A program made the position numbers and the translations under genes. The notes below the pieces were generated by a model. The model did not search any database and was not told the origin of the DNA. It was given only the letters and a program-made list of their open reading frames with translations. Shown here one piece after another: positions 1 to 10,515 of a stretch of DNA of 64,000 nt; within the stretch, counting starts at the first letter, position 1, and the number at the start of each line of letters is the position of its first letter. The stretch comes from Hippopus hippopus (Eukaryota; Mollusca; Bivalvia; Cardiida; Cardiidae). The DNA lies in the NCBI GenBank assembly GCA_946811185.2, contig OX328099.1, forward strand, positions 20,487,859 to 20,551,858, written 5' to 3'.

Positions 1-99
1 AACATAATTTTTTCAAAGTTCGACTTCTCGGGGTTAAATATTTTATAGTGCACATTCTTTTAACTAAGACATGTATTGTCAATTATCTATCCCGTCCCT

Positions 100-165
100 G
101 ACCCCCCCCCCCCCCACCCCCCCACCCTTCCTCTCTCTCTCTCTGTCTCTCTCTGTCTCTCTAAT
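100..165. repeat. Poly-C / CT-rich low-complexity tract
   Basis: A run of C interrupted by A passes into (CT)n with a few G. It is simple sequence with no coding potential, and its exact length is likely to be unreliable in an assembly. Confidence 0.9.
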
Positions 166-427
166 GAGTTAACTTACTTTCGGTTTTAGAACTATCAAAT
201 TTCTATATTTTTGAAAAATGTTTATTACATAAAAAAAATGCGTTTTCTCGGGATTTGCTTTCGTTTCCACTGGCTCGATTAAACAAAATATCGATAACAT
301 TATTACCGCTCCTTCGTACATGACTGATTTGTATTGTAACTACCGGTATTTTGTTTTTGAACGAGTAACTGTTTCAAAACAATCGCACAACTTTGCAGTT
401 GAAATGATCTTTAACCCTCAAGTAGCT

Positions 428-626
428 AACTGCGACTCACTGACATTTTGCGGACAGTGTAGATCAAGATCAGACTGCACAGAACGTGCAGTCTGATCTG
501 GGATCTACACTGTCCGATAAGGAGAAATTTTTCTCCAAAAATTATGTTTGAAATAATACTATTCGGGTTTTTACTATCGGCTAGAAAGTTTTATTTGACT
601 TATTTAGAAGGATAAAAGTTAAACTG
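428..626 (+). repeat. RepA hairpin MITE-like repeat, full copy
   Basis: A non-coding repeat of about 200 bp whose core folds on itself. GCGGACAGTGTAGATC and a GATCAGACTGCAC arm are mirrored by GTGCAGTCTGATC and GATCTACACTGTCCG. A unique tail of about 100 bp follows. The same core plus tail recurs at 22575-22790 and 32862-33066, and cores alone at several other places, so it is a dispersed family. I see no open frame, so it is probably a non-autonomous DNA element. Terminal repeats and target duplications could not be fixed by eye. Confidence 0.75.
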
Positions 627-639
627 TTCATACTTAACC

Positions 640-1075
640 AGAAGCAATTTCGACTCATCTAAATTGAAAGCATTTGCGCCCGACTAATAAAATGTTGCTC
701 AAATGATGGAATTTCTCCTTGAAAGGATGAAAATTAATGTGGGAAAAGAGGGAAATGCTGGCTCCTAGCATTTTCCTCCTTTTTCCACAATGTTTTCCAA
801 AGGCATTTTTCCTTGGGGTCGATCAAACGAAAGATTTTGTGGTAAAGAGGAAACTATTTAACAGAAGACAGAAAAAAAATAAATTGAATGCATTTAGATC
901 TACAGCCGGCAGCTGAAGTGTAGCTCAAGTGGTAATACTACTTTTCTTTGACTTGGTAGAAAAAGGGCAAATGCTGTTTACCCGCATATTTCTCTTTTTC
1001 CCACAATGTTTTCAAGGTTCTTATAACCCGGGATTGTGTAGTGAAGGGTAAAAGCGCTGGAAAAAAAAATGAAAT
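640..1075 (+). repeat. Two RepB hairpin repeats in tandem
   Basis: Two adjacent copies (about 640-870 and 885-1060) of a family with a central hairpin of the form GGAAAAGGAGAAAATGCTGG / CCAGCATTTTCTCC. It is flanked by ACAATGTTTTC and, in better copies, by ends related to CCTTTACCACACAA. The ends here are degraded (GTGGTAAAGAGG near 840, GTGTAGTGAAGGGTAA near 1037). Non-coding. Confidence 0.65.
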
Positions 1076-1154
1076 GTACTTTCTCTATAAAGTAAATAAA
1101 CAAAACCATTGCAATTTCAGGGTATTTTTTTCAAAAGAACATTCTACAAGAAGG

Positions 1155-1660
1155 CAGATGTTGTAAATCCAAGATCAGACTGCTCTCCTGTGCATTCTGA
1201 TCTTGACCTTCACTTTCTGCAATTGGCAATCTGATCATGATCTGCATTGTTTATAAAACGAATAAAGTTGTGCAAAGCGATTTGCGGACTGCACAGGCTG
1301 ACCTGGGTCGGTACTTTTTTGCAGATGCATCAAGCCCCCTTTTTTCACAGAGCATGCCTTATATCTAGTTGGGTGTTAGATAAGAAATTTCGAATTACGG
1401 TATAAAATCTAAATAGGTCCTTAAAGGCAAGTCCCTGTTACAGAACGAATTCAACTTCAAACGTGAATCAACTGTTGGGATTTGTCTCTGGATGGCAAAA
1501 AACATTGCGGGAAAAGGAGAAGATGCTGGTTACCAGCATTTTCTCGTTTTCCGCAATGTTTTCAAAAGCTTTCCTTCTTAGAGTCGTAAACGTTCTGGAT
1601 TAATTTGTCGTCTGCAAATGCTTTCAATAAAGACATGTTAAAATTTTTGTCGTCTATTTG
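1155..1660 (+). repeat. Fragments of RepA, RepC and a RepB copy
   Basis: A partial RepA core (GATCAGACTGC... near 1172-1245) is followed by a RepC half (GGCTGACCTGGGTCG near 1288, AGCATGCC near 1351). A RepB copy follows (about 1420-1655) with the hairpin GAGAAGATGCTGGTTACCAGCATTTTCTC. All are non-coding. Their adjacency suggests repeated insertion into repeats. Confidence 0.55.
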
Positions 1661-1739
1661 ATAACCTGACCTAAGAACAGGACGCTAGGAACGAAGTTGG
1701 TTTTTTTTCTTGGGCTTTTAAAAGACACAATGTTAGTCT

Positions 1740-1905
1740 GACAACTAACTGAATTAGGAGGTGGAATGGTCCTTGGATATAACTGGCAAAAGGTTTCGAC
1801 CCATGTCAGCCTGCGCAGTCTGCGCAGGCTGACATGGGTCGAAACTTTTTGCAAATGCATTGCATCTCCATTTCACTGAGCATGGTTCAAACGTCAATTA
1901 TGTTG
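1740..1905 (+). repeat. RepC MITE, 3' part
   Basis: Contains the RepC central hairpin: CCCATGTCAGCCTGCGCAG is mirrored by CTGCGCAGGCTGACATGGG (1800-1840). It also has the end segment TTTGCAAATGCAT...CACTGAGCATGG. The family is better preserved at 23018-23283. Confidence 0.65.
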
Positions 1906-2514
1906 GATATACATTGTCAACTCGCTCTCTCTAACCCGCTTTCGATATTCGAAGACCGATATTTTTCAACGTTGTTTATAAAAAAAAAAAACAGTTTTTC
2001 CGTGGAACTACTTTCGTTTTACCTCGCTCCATTAGTCAAAAAGTCAATAAATTATTGCTTATTGAGCATAAATAAATTGTACCGAAATCTGATTATGGTT
2101 GTGAAAGAGGAGAACTTTCAAAACAGTCAGGCCAATTTGCTGTAGATATTGACATGTCCTGCTAGGGTGCGACACAATCCAAATAGAATTTTTTGTCCTA
2201 TTCCTACAAGTTTTTCACCATTTTTTTCCTGGACAAATGCAATTATATTCCTTATCTATCTTTACCTTTTTTTGCTATACATAATTTTGTGATGACTTGC
2301 TTGGTATGATGTATCACGGAGATGCATTAAACCTCTTTTTCTGCAAAAACGCATATCATTTTTTTTCTAAAAATTGATGTTCATTGAAATGGAAGGGTCC
2401 TTCAAGTTTTTTACCTGACATTATCGTAGTATCTCATCTTGAAAGAGAAGGGCATGAAACAGAAGAAACAAGAAATATCTCAAATAAAGATAGATCCGTA
2501 AATTTGCCAGCAAA

Positions 2515-2720
2515 TAGACAGGGTCCCTTAGAATAAACATGTCTACATTTTTTTTTTACCACAGGGGCCTTTAGAATAAACATGTCTATAATTTTGACCA
2601 ATCACAGATTTCTATTTATTCATTTGTTATCAGTACCAAAATATAGGTCAAAAGCCAGCACATTCAGCTTCGCTGAAAAATGGTAACAGGTCCGGTTATA
2701 GAACCAGAAAGTACACCAGT
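2515..2720 (+). repeat. Dispersed repeat K (copy 1)
   Basis: The segment AGAATAAACATGTCTA... occurs twice within 60 bp. The stretch that continues (ACCAATCACAGATTTCTATT, then TATAGGTCAAAA and CAGCTTCGCTGAAAAA) parallels 13300-13450. No ORF is seen. The rest of 1906-2998 shows only a RepC end fragment (about 2285-2345) and AT-rich sequence. Confidence 0.45.
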
Positions 2721-2998
2721 AATAGGATACACTTTTTATGTCCTGTTAATGGAAACCTTCAGGTAACAAAACACGGAATGGCATCAACAAAGAAAATGTC
2801 TGTTTATTTTCTTCTGCTTGCATTTAAATGTCTTTTCGCTTCATGATTTTTGTGGTATCACAATCGTGGCATCAAGGCGGCAAATATGATCAATGCAAAA
2901 ATTGTGTCCCTTTCTAAGTGTCGCAAGTACCAAATTCTAGTCATAAATACTGTAACGATCGAAAGTATTCGTCGTAACAGGAGGGACAACACAACAGA

Positions 2999-3313
2999 AA
3001 CAAGAGCACTGCATGCGGTTGCCGACGCTCGGCTGCAGTTGCTTGACTTTCAGTGAAAATTCCAGGTCGAAAAAGGGGCATAACTGTATCAAAAACACTT
3101 TGATGGTAACCTGCCCTTGTTGTATAGGTTCGCGTTTTGATAATTAACAGTTTGTCCGAGTTTGAAGTAAGTATCTCTAGTAAAAACAGTGTTACCAGAG
3201 ATATTACACAATGCCGAAGTTTTTGGAACACGACGCAGACGTAGACGACGACGACGGCGACGAAAGGGTTACGGCAATACCGCGAAGTTTTCTTCGAAAA
3301 CTGTCAAGTTAAA
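2999..3313 (+). mobile_element. Short HINE-like element, type G
   Basis: It begins AACAAGAG followed at once by a palindromic stretch (CACTGCATGCGGTTG), the same layout as the larger elements of this window. It holds an ACG-rich tract (GACGTAGACGACGACGACGG, about 3238-3257) close to its end. A small hairpin (CGAAGTTTTCTTCG) and an end reading GTTAAAAA follow. The same 5' module (AACAAGAGCACC...) is found inside the two F elements at 30842 and 54548. No protein is encoded. Helitron2/HINE assignment is by structure only. Confidence 0.5.
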
Positions 3314-3824
3314 AATTAAGTATTTTCTCAATTTCAAAGTAACTACATAATTTACCGGAACACTGGCAGAAAAAACGAAATGCAGTTCCACTATTTTGTT
3401 TCCTCATTATTTCTCCGACAAAAAATGTTAGAATTTGATCTATGTTGGGAGAAAATGGTTACGAAAAGATCCATTTTGATGGGTCTTGAAGAAAACAAGA
3501 AAAACGCATACAAATACCTTTGTTAAAATACATCTGAGTGAGGTTAAGATAATTACTAAAGTTACAATAGGTAAAAATATCTTTTATCAAAAATTAGATA
3601 GCAAAGTTACAAACAACCCTCTTTGTCTAATTTTTAACTGCTAAGCAGCAGGGTACGAGCGTATATTAACAAAAAAGCACTTTGAACAACGATTTTAGGA
3701 AAGGATTCTACTAGGATCAGTGGCAGAATACTATTCCTGGTGCAAGCCCTTGTCACATGCGTAACACCCTGCACAGTACATGCCTTGCACTCAAACCAAG
3801 GATTTGACTGTTTTTTTTTTTTTT

Positions 3825-4050
3825 GGCGTTTTAACTCCGTTTTAATCGTTTACTTCACAATCCCGAGTTTTAACGACTTTGACAGACAGAACTTTTGAAA
3901 ACATTGTAGGAAAAGGAGAAAATACTGCTAAGCAGCATTTTCACTTTTCCTACAATGTTTTATACCCTGTCAGAGACAAATCGAATCATTTGAGCCACAC
4001 TGAGTTTGTAATCTGCAAATGCTTTCACTTTGGGAAAGTCTAGAATTTTG
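3825..4050 (+). repeat. RepB hairpin repeat
   Basis: The central hairpin AGGAAAAGGAGAAAATACTG / CAGCATTTTCACTTTTCCT (about 3910-3952) is flanked by GAAAACATTG and CAATGTTTT. The outer part TTTACTTCACAATCCC resembles the family end. Non-coding. The stretch 3314-3824 before it is AT-rich with nothing recognised. Confidence 0.6.
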
Positions 4051-4069
4051 TGGTTTGGTAAAGAGTCAA

Positions 4070-4500
4070 ACTACATATCTGTCATATCAGCTAGTGCAAC
4101 CATCCATGAAGGCCTATTGATGAAATCTCTTCTGTCACCACTTCGTTCAACACTCTTTCCCAGCCACTGGCTGCTGTCTCGAAAAAAAATCGTCAAAACG
4201 ATAAGAGCTAGTATTAACGGTGACAGAAGAATGAATCTTGTCATATTGGCTATCATCGACCCTCGAAATCAGACCGAGCTGTGATGCGATTGATTGATTG
4301 TATGGTGTTTATAACCGTTTTCAACAGCTGGAATGCGAACACTCGACCGCAGCCTCGCACATATCCGAGTAAGCTACCTGAAGAGGCAGTGAAACTAAAG
4401 AACAACATAAGTGTTTTGTCGCTGTGATAATACTGCAATGCAGTTAAAAGCAGCAGATACTGGTACCGTTCTGAAAACGGTTTGAGCATGTCGGTAACCT
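4070..4500 (-). repeat. Degenerate tRNA-type SINE fragments
   Basis: Read on the minus strand, 4270-4070 parallels the body of the SINE at 26038-26342. Shared blocks are ...GATTCATTC-TCTGTCACC... and AGCAGCCAGTGGCT. A second tail (AAACACCATACAATCAATCA on the minus strand) lies at about 4310-4285. Both fragments lie just beyond the stop codon of the receptor's last exon. Heads are missing or eroded. Confidence 0.55.
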
Positions 4501-4607
4501 GAGTAAGATATGTCTATATAATAATCGAGAATAACATCAGTAATGCCAACTATCACTTGTATAAGGCTCGTGAAGTTTATGGCGTGTTGCGTTGATTGAT
4601 GCTCCTG

Positions 4608-4822
4608 CTATCTGCTGCCTCGTGCATCATCCAGGGAGGATTCCAAAAGATCTTTTAAATATATAGAGGTTAGACCACGCAATGAGCAAATAATTTCTAT
4701 TAATCTAGGCAACACGTGTCTGGGCCGACTGTGATTCATAAATAATTGGCATTTTATTGTCCGTAAGAGTCTCTCTTCAAGTTCAGAAATTCCACTTACA
4801 TCTTGATCGAGTTCTTCTCTAT
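4608..4822 (-). CDS. Nuclear receptor, C-terminal ligand-binding-domain exon (exon 3 of the visible part)
   Basis: Minus-strand exon from 4822 to the stop at 4610-4608. A good acceptor (pyrimidine-rich tract then TTTCAG) precedes it. It opens with two bases, AT, which complete the single G left by the exon at 7066; the joined codon reads GAT and gives ...LLSSDREELDQ. The loop after helix 8 of nuclear-receptor ligand-binding domains typically reads this way. About 70 residues follow: an amphipathic stretch (SELEERLLRTIKCQLFMNH, like helix 9), then RPRHVLPRLIEIICSLRGL (like helices 10/11), a basic and leucine-rich dimer surface. A canonical AF-2 helix (hydrophobic pair, E, hydrophobic pair) is not clear; LKDLLE is the nearest candidate. 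The product should be a nuclear transcription factor. Splice sites are read by eye. Confidence 0.75.
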
Positions 4823-4871
4823 CTGAAAGATAAACAACAAACTCTACTGTAAATAGTACTAAATTCGTATC

Positions 4872-5104
4872 AGCCATGCTCTAGCAAAAGGGAGTTTAAT
4901 GCATTTCAGAGATGCATCATAGCAAGCAGGTCATCACATAATTATGAATCCATTTTTGTGTAACAACCGACTTAATCATGAGGTACAATGGTTCTTTGAT
5001 ATGCAGAAATTTTACCAAATGCAAAGTTTCGACCCAGGTCAGCTTGCGCGTACTGCGCAGGGTAACCTGGGTCGATACTTTTCGGAGATACTTGAGGCCC
5101 AATA
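4872..5104 (-). repeat. RepC MITE inside receptor intron
   Basis: A nearly full RepC copy: an end (CCATGCTCTAGCAAAAGGGAG), ATGCATCATAGCAAGCAGGTC, the central hairpin (CGACCCAGGTCAGCTTGCGC / GCGCAGGGTAACCTGGGTCG, about 5030-5076) and an eroded right end near 5100. It lies inside the 2.2-kb intron 4823-7065, just upstream (in the gene direction) of the last receptor exon. Confidence 0.65.
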
Positions 5105-5109
5105 GCGGC

Positions 5110-5405
5110 CAAAAAAATTAAAGCTGGTGTTGAAACGCATTTGAATTTAAATCAAGCCATTTTAAAAGTATGGAAAATATTGGTCGGTCCAAGTCTAAGT
5201 CGCTGGCAGAAAAATGCATTTTAAAATCAAGCAAAAAGTAAACAAAAGATAGAGTGACCTTGCAGGTTTTTACCTAGTTTTGAAATAAATTTATCTGCAG
5301 CGACTAACACTAGGACCGACCGTAGAATAACAGATTATTTATAACACAATACTTTCCATACTTTTAAATGGTATTATTTAAATCTAATGCAATTTAACAT
5401 CTGCT
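5110..5405. repeat. RepH palindromic MITE in receptor intron
   Basis: The ends are mutually inverted: TGTTGAAACGCATTTGAATT... at about 5132 pairs with ...TAATGCAATTTAACATC near 5400. Inner pairs include GGTCGGTCCAAGTCTAAGTC and GACTAACACTAGGACCGACC. A second full copy is at 32352-32665 and a part-copy lies in the other receptor intron (7470-7590). Non-coding. Confidence 0.7.
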
Positions 5406-6072
5406 TTGTTTACTTTTGGCAGCTATTGTTACTTAAAACCACCTTTTCACAGAACATTGCCCATGTGCATATTTTCAATAAGGTCTTTGCTATTGTTCAA
5501 AAGCCCTGAGGTCGAGTTCACCAACCGTTCTAACTTAAAGGGGACTGTTCAGATTTTTACATTCTCACAAAAACCATTCACCAATGAATTAAGTGAGGGG
5601 ATTACTGGAAAACATCTGGAAAGAAGACTGGCATTTGCGGATTTCGCGTCAGAATTTTGCATAGGTTTGTGGGAATGTCACATGACTAATATTAGGTGTG
5701 TAAATATGTAGGATTATATTCAAATACGATGACGTCACATATACTGCCATGAAAATAGACAGAATTGCAAAGCGACCAATACCTTATTTAAACGACAAAT
5801 TTGAAGCTTTTAACTGCATGTAATCGTCATTGTCTTTATGTTTGCATACAAAAATATATCGTAGTTTTTATTTTTTTTTCACCGTTTAAAAAAGAAATTT
5901 AATCTGCAGCAATGAGTTCTAAAAAGGTCCTTTTAAAGTTTAGTTCTAAATTCCATAACTAGCAACAAAATTGGTTGAAACGTTCTGTCTCGGCCAATGT
6001 GGTAGCCAGTTGATGGCATTTACATGAAATCTAGAATTAAAAAAAGCATTTGACCGGTTGGTGAGTACATAG
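5406..6072. other. Intronic sequence without recognised feature
   Basis: Part of the receptor intron (4823-7065). AT-rich. Its open frames are short and have no recognisable similarity or composition bias. Confidence 0.5.
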
Positions 6073-6500
6073 AGGATATTTGTTTTTTTCGGTGAAAGAT
6101 CGAAATTTATTTCACCGAGTGAACATCGTCGGTAATATTTTCACGAATGGCGCAGCAACGAGTGAAAGTATTACCGATGATGTTCACGAGATGAAATGAA
6201 TTTCGATCTTTCACAACCCCCCCCCCCCAAAACACACACACACACACACACACACCAAAATTGTATTTATTTCATGCTTCTAACCCCTGTTTTTTGTAGC
6301 GACCATCGTCAAAATCCAGTGCATTTGTTTTTGGTAATTTCCCATGGCGTATCCCCCCCCGCCATATAACAACGAATAACAATATTACGTAAAACGCCAG
6401 AAATATAGGGTAAATGCCCGTAAATTACGTCATATTTTCCTCTGGTTGAATGGCACGCGCTGTTTACCTTGGTAACTTACGAGTATGCGCGGAAACTACT
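6073..6500. repeat. Fold-back repeat with long hairpin, copy 1
   Basis: A stem formed by GTGAAAGATCGAAATTTATT...GAACATCGTCGGTAATATTTTCAC and its mirror GTGAAAGTATTACCGATGATGTTCACG...AATTTCGATCTTTCAC spans about 6092-6215. It is followed by poly-C/(CA)n (about 6217-6254) and a unique part of about 240 bp ending near GTTTACCTTGGTAACTTAC. A second full copy is at 40264-40640 and half copies lie at 7893-7965 and 40187-40260. No ORF. It sits within the receptor intron. Confidence 0.75.
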
Positions 6501-6999
6501 GTTTCCGCCTTCAATTGAAGAGTTAGAATATATGAAATAGGTATTTTTCACTGGTCGTAACCATAAAATATCAAACAATAATCCACCATTTTTTCTGGTT
6601 ATTTTTTCAAATTTTAAAGTAACACAAGTTTTGATTGGCTAAACCAAAAGAGGACACAATACTCGAGTTATACAGATAGTACCATATTAGCAGTAGTGGC
6701 TTGTACCCTTTATTATGCGAAAATAAAGAACATAATTTTGTCACGTTGTCCTAGCTGCTTATTATGTCAAGCATACAAATATGTCTGAAATTCAGGCCTT
6801 GAATACCATTGAGCCTTTCATTGCATCCCTTATGATGCATGCACGCGCTGTAAAAAGGCATTTCTTTCTACTTCATAGGATAGATCTAGCAGAGTCCACA
6901 GAAACTTGATCGTAATCGGACTGAACCCCAATACTGCTCCTTCCATAGATAACAATAAAATAAGTAGTATCAAAAAGACTTTTATTTTCGTATGTACTT

Positions 7000-7026
7000 T
7001 CTCTCTCTCTCTCTCTCTCTCTCTCT
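7000..7026. repeat. (CT)n microsatellite
   Basis: A pure CT run of about 26 bp, 40 bp beyond the donor site of the receptor exon at 7066. On the gene's own strand it is a GA run just inside the intron. Confidence 0.95.
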
Positions 7027-7065
7027 AAGTCGTATTCAGAGCAAACGAAAATGAGAAAGATTTAC

Positions 7066-7438
7066 CAGAGGAAAGCAGACAAAGTGCTATAAGCAGAGAA
7101 AGCTCCACGGGCGTCAAGACCAGCCGATTCAATTTGCCCGCCACCTCCATGGCATGCGTCACGACACGGCCAAAACATCCCAACCGATTCAACTGGTGCA
7201 CATCTGTCACAAAACTGAGCCTGTGATTGACATATTCACTACACACAACGTCTGTATAACCTGCATCTTGTATAACGAGTACCTCTATCAAACACGATTT
7301 GATTAATACTTTTTGAGCACTGGGCGGAAGACGATCAAACCAAGAAAGCTCCTTGGCAAAGCATGTGATAAAACTTATTACGGACGGCAAATATTTCTCG
7401 TACAACATCGTCTGATCCTTGACCACTGAGTATTTCTC
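7066..7438 (-). CDS. Nuclear receptor, ligand-binding-domain core exon (exon 2 of the visible part)
   Basis: Minus-strand exon of 373 bp: 124 codons plus one base. The acceptor TTTATTTCAG precedes GAG at 7438, and the donor GTAAAT begins at 7065. It starts in phase 0, matching the end of the exon at 7665, and ends in phase 1, matching the exon at 4822. Residues 27-46 (FAKELSWFDRLPPSAQKVLI) fit the family's signature: F, A, K, then F, L, Q, L/I at conserved spacing. The usual D/S before the Q is A here. IKSCLIEVLVIQ follows as helix 5. Near the end, TPVELSLLIALCLLSS corresponds to helices 7-8. The domain binds a ligand or works as a constitutive dimer or coregulator module in the nucleus. The ligand and precise subfamily cannot be read from this; an NR1-type receptor is my best guess. 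Confidence 0.85.
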
Positions 7439-7469
7439 CTGAAATAAATATAAAAACAAAAATTTTAAT

Positions 7470-7590
7470 GCTTAAAGGCCCAATAGAAGTAATACAGGTG
7501 TTGGAATTCATTTAAGATGAAGATGGCAATCTGTTAATGTGTGGTCGGTCCAAGTGCTAATCGCTGGCAGAATAATGAGTTTTAAAATCA
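7470..7590. repeat. RepH fragment in short receptor intron
   Basis: Sequence around AATACAGGTGTTGGAATTCATTT and GTGGTCGGTCCAAGTGCTAATCGCTGGCAGAA matches the left half of RepH at 5110 and 32352. It fills most of the 226-bp intron 7439-7664. Either the intron was made largest by this insertion or the repeat was later truncated. Confidence 0.7.
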
Positions 7591-7664
7591 GATATGCTTT
7601 AATATGTCTGGAATACGGTTACATAATCCATTTCGAACGAATTCAAAATTCAAAATTTACTTAC

Positions 7665-7816
7665 CACATCTTTCTCTCTTTTTGGCTGCAGTTTTTGAGC
7701 ATTCATGTAAGCTCTGTATACACTAATGGTAACTTCGTCTGGATTGTCAATAACCCGGAGTAACATGTTTCTTCTGGACTCTAAATCTGTCTTCCTACAG
7801 CGTCCCATTTTCACGG
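7665..7816 (-). CDS. Nuclear receptor, end of DNA-binding domain and hinge exon (exon 1 of the visible part)
   Basis: Minus-strand exon of 152 bp, two bases plus 50 codons. The acceptor CTACTTTCAG ends at 7817 and the donor GTAAGT begins at 7664. The first residues, VKMGRCRKTDLESRRNMLL, correspond to the C-terminal extension that follows the second zinc finger (compare the ...AVKFGR.. pattern of NR1-group receptors). An acidic/basic linker ending QPKREKDV follows as the hinge. The exons carrying the two Cys4 zinc fingers must lie further along at higher coordinates; I searched by eye for the P-box region (CEGCKGFF-like) and did not find it in the window. The gene is therefore partial here, or its 5' part lies far upstream. 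Confidence 0.75.
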
Positions 7817-9087
7817 CTGAAAGTAGATACCAGTAGAACCCTTTAGCAAACAATTATAATAATAATACAAACATTTCAAAACTATATAGAGGATAGGGGC
7901 CTATTTGTTTTTTCGGTGAAATATCGAAACTTATTTCATCGAGTGAACATCATCGGTTAATAAAAATCAAATAAGTTAATACTGTTTAAGATGGACTATC
8001 CCTAGCCAAAGAAGTTACCACGCATGCGTATTCTAGACCTGTCATGAAGGACTCCTGAATTCTTTTGTTCGATTTATTGTCGAACTTGTCTCGAATCGTC
8101 CCGGACAAGAAGTTTTTTAGATTTTACTTTTCAAAAATCAAGAAACATTATCGAACGGTGTTTCAACGACGTATAATTTATCACAAATTTTTCTAACTGA
8201 CAGATTTTTTTAAAAACTCTGCACATGCAAAGCTCATCATGTCTCTAGGAAATTACAGTAAAAAAAGATGTGGGTCACCGTGCTCGTTTCTGAGAAATTT
8301 GCCTTTGAAAAAGGAATATACAGTTCCAAAATTCAGCTTATATTGGATTGAAAGCGTCTTTCTTTAATATTTAAACAGAAAAATAACAGGAAGAATAAAC
8401 AAATATACATCATTTTGATGAAAATTTACATATTTTTGCACAAAAAATTGTATAAAAGCTTGGTTTTGAGCATGGTAAATGTACAAATATGCATGTTACA
8501 TATAGACCATTGAACTAAAAAGGAAGATAATTTGACCGAATTAAGGGTTAATCTTAAATAAATACATACTTTCTAACGGACAGATTTTTCTAAAAATTTC
8601 AACACTTATAGTATTTATAATTCTAAACAATAAGAAAAAATTAAAATGGCACCTATCCGTGCTTATTTCGTTAGAAAACAAGATTGAAGGTCACTGTGGA
8701 AGTTATTTTTTCAAGGAAAAAAATAGGATAAAAGCTCGCCAGGCATTGTGAGAAAAGGAGAAATTGCTCAATAAGAACGATTTCTCCTTTTCCAACAATA
8801 ATTTTCAAAGTGGAAACAGCTATACTTCTAGAGCTTTAAATTTCCTGCCTTTGTTTCCTTGTTTGGTGTGTAACGCCGTGTCAGTAGCATTTTAATTATT
8901 TCACGGTAACAGTTCAAAGATCCATTTTTTTCTCTTCACCAATACTACCCGAAGAAAGTGCTACTTGTTTCAGCGCACCAATAGTATTACCATTATGTGC
9001 AAAAAATACATAGGTGCACTTTTGATTCAATATCCACGACAAAAATACATGCGCAGTAGGATGCGCGCGAACATTTGTCATATACGT
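7817..9087. other. AT-rich sequence, probably upstream intron or intergenic
   Basis: Holds a half copy of the fold-back repeat (7893-7965) and a RepB-like hairpin (GAGAAAAGGAGAAATTGCTC... / ...GATTTCTCCTTTTCC, about 8749-8800). Otherwise there is no open frame worth reporting. It may be intron of the nuclear receptor, whose 5' exons were not located. Confidence 0.5.
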
Positions 9088-9300
9088 CGTTAAGCCGCTT
9101 TCAAGATTATTTCAGTCATATCAGGGCGACAGCTTACTTATTCATGTGTGTCCCTTGTCTCGATAATACTAGACTAGGGCTCTAATCTTTCTTGCCTATA
9201 GACATTCCCGCATTGCCTCAAGTGGGGATCGAGCCCCTCGCCTCAAGGTGACGAATTTTATCACTAAACCACTGAACAACGAAGAACCGATAAAGCAAAA
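9088..9300 (-). repeat. tRNA-derived SINE, minus orientation
   Basis: On the minus strand the head (TTCGTTGTTCAGTGGTTTAG...) carries an A-box-like TGGTTTAG and a B-box-like GGGGCTCGATCCCC. Then comes the body, and a tail reading TATGACTGAAATAATCTTGA...GCGGCTTAA. The same body type occurs at 17028-17258 and 28330-28545. Confidence 0.6.
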
Positions 9301-9984
9301 AATAACTGAACTGAAAAGAAAACATCGTTTCTTTGTAAATAGATAGCCAGTTGTGGAAAATCAAAGCATAGACGTAAGTTAGTCTCAATAATGAGACATT
9401 CACAATGTCCTTTTCATATTTGAACCCTACATGCACTGTAACGTCTCAAGTCCATCGTGAATTTTCAGAGCGAAAAGCTAAAGCGCTGTACTGGCTTTCT
9501 GTTTCGTCGCTTGAACCTATATTGCAGCTAAATGCAATTGATTTTTAGTGACACACATGACCAAGAACAAATTTTTAAAGGTTTCATTACTTAAAGCGCT
9601 TTTATAAGTCGTTTATAAAATGTGAATCTCGAAAAAAAAAAAGTAACAAAATTTATTGTGCTTGGCAGCCATTTTGTGTCTATCTTGGGAAAGGTAAGCA
9701 TCTCGTAGTCGAGTAAAAGATGTGTGTAAAAGATGTGTTAAAGTGTTTTTTCTTATCGTTTGCGTTTAACTTGAGAATTGTTGTCTTGAAACGAAGAATT
9801 AGTAATGCGTAAGCAACAGGTATGTTCAAATTCTAATTTTGTCTTCAATTTGTGAAAATATGACAGTTTAAACGTGCGCACAAAATCTTGGCGGGTATTT
9901 CTCCCATTTCTCGCGATTGTCATTGAACCCGGTTGCGACCCGTCAAAAACTAAAATCGCATTCGGATACAGTTATCTGTACTAA
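9301..9984. other. No recognised feature
   Basis: AT-rich single-copy-looking sequence. No convincing exon. The short open frames lack recognisable motifs. Confidence 0.4.
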
Positions 9985-10151
9985 CCCTTAGGCTGCTAAG
10001 CGCGACTCAAGGAACTTTTGCAGACACTGTAGATCAAGATTAGACTGCAGAGAACGTGCAGTTGACGGGTTTTACTGTCGCACTGAAAGTCTTATTTCAC
10101 TTCTTTAGCAGGTTAAGGGCTAAGGCCAAATGTGGCAAACGAGAAGTTACT

Positions 10152-10222
<71 letters not shown>

Positions 10223-10515
10223 CAATCATTCTCATAGGCGCAATTTTTTCAAAAAAGGTATGCTGCAAAATGAAAAAAAAAATATCTGCGGGGGGTATTT
10301 TTTGTTTTAACCCTAAACATGCGGAATAACTTAAATGAAACTTTTAAGCAGATAGTCCAAAGCCAAATTCTGCTATTTCAGAGGTATAGTTTGTGGGAAA
10401 ATACCGCCTTATCGGACAGTGTAGATCCAAGATCGGACTGCACATTCTGTCCAGTCTGATCTTGATTTATACTGTCCGGAAAAGGTTCTTAAGTCGTGCT
10501 TAGCAGCCTAAGGGT
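9985..10515. repeat. Inverted pair of RepA copies around a (GA)n microsatellite
   Basis: The left copy begins CCCTTAGGCTGCTAAGCGCG (9986). The right copy runs in the opposite sense and ends TAGCAGCCTAAGGG (10501-10514). Between them is a GA run of about 60 bp (10155-10222). Each copy has the RepA core with GTAGATCAAGATTAGACTGC or its reverse. The GA run yields long artificial Arg-Glu open frames with no biological support. Confidence 0.7.

Noticed and set aside
7539..7763. 74-residue plus-strand frame across 7.5-7.8 kb
   Set aside because: Antisense to the receptor exon and its intron.
10056..10329. Open frames rich in Arg-Glu repeats
   Set aside because: Direct translation of the (GA)n microsatellite; nothing else supports a gene.
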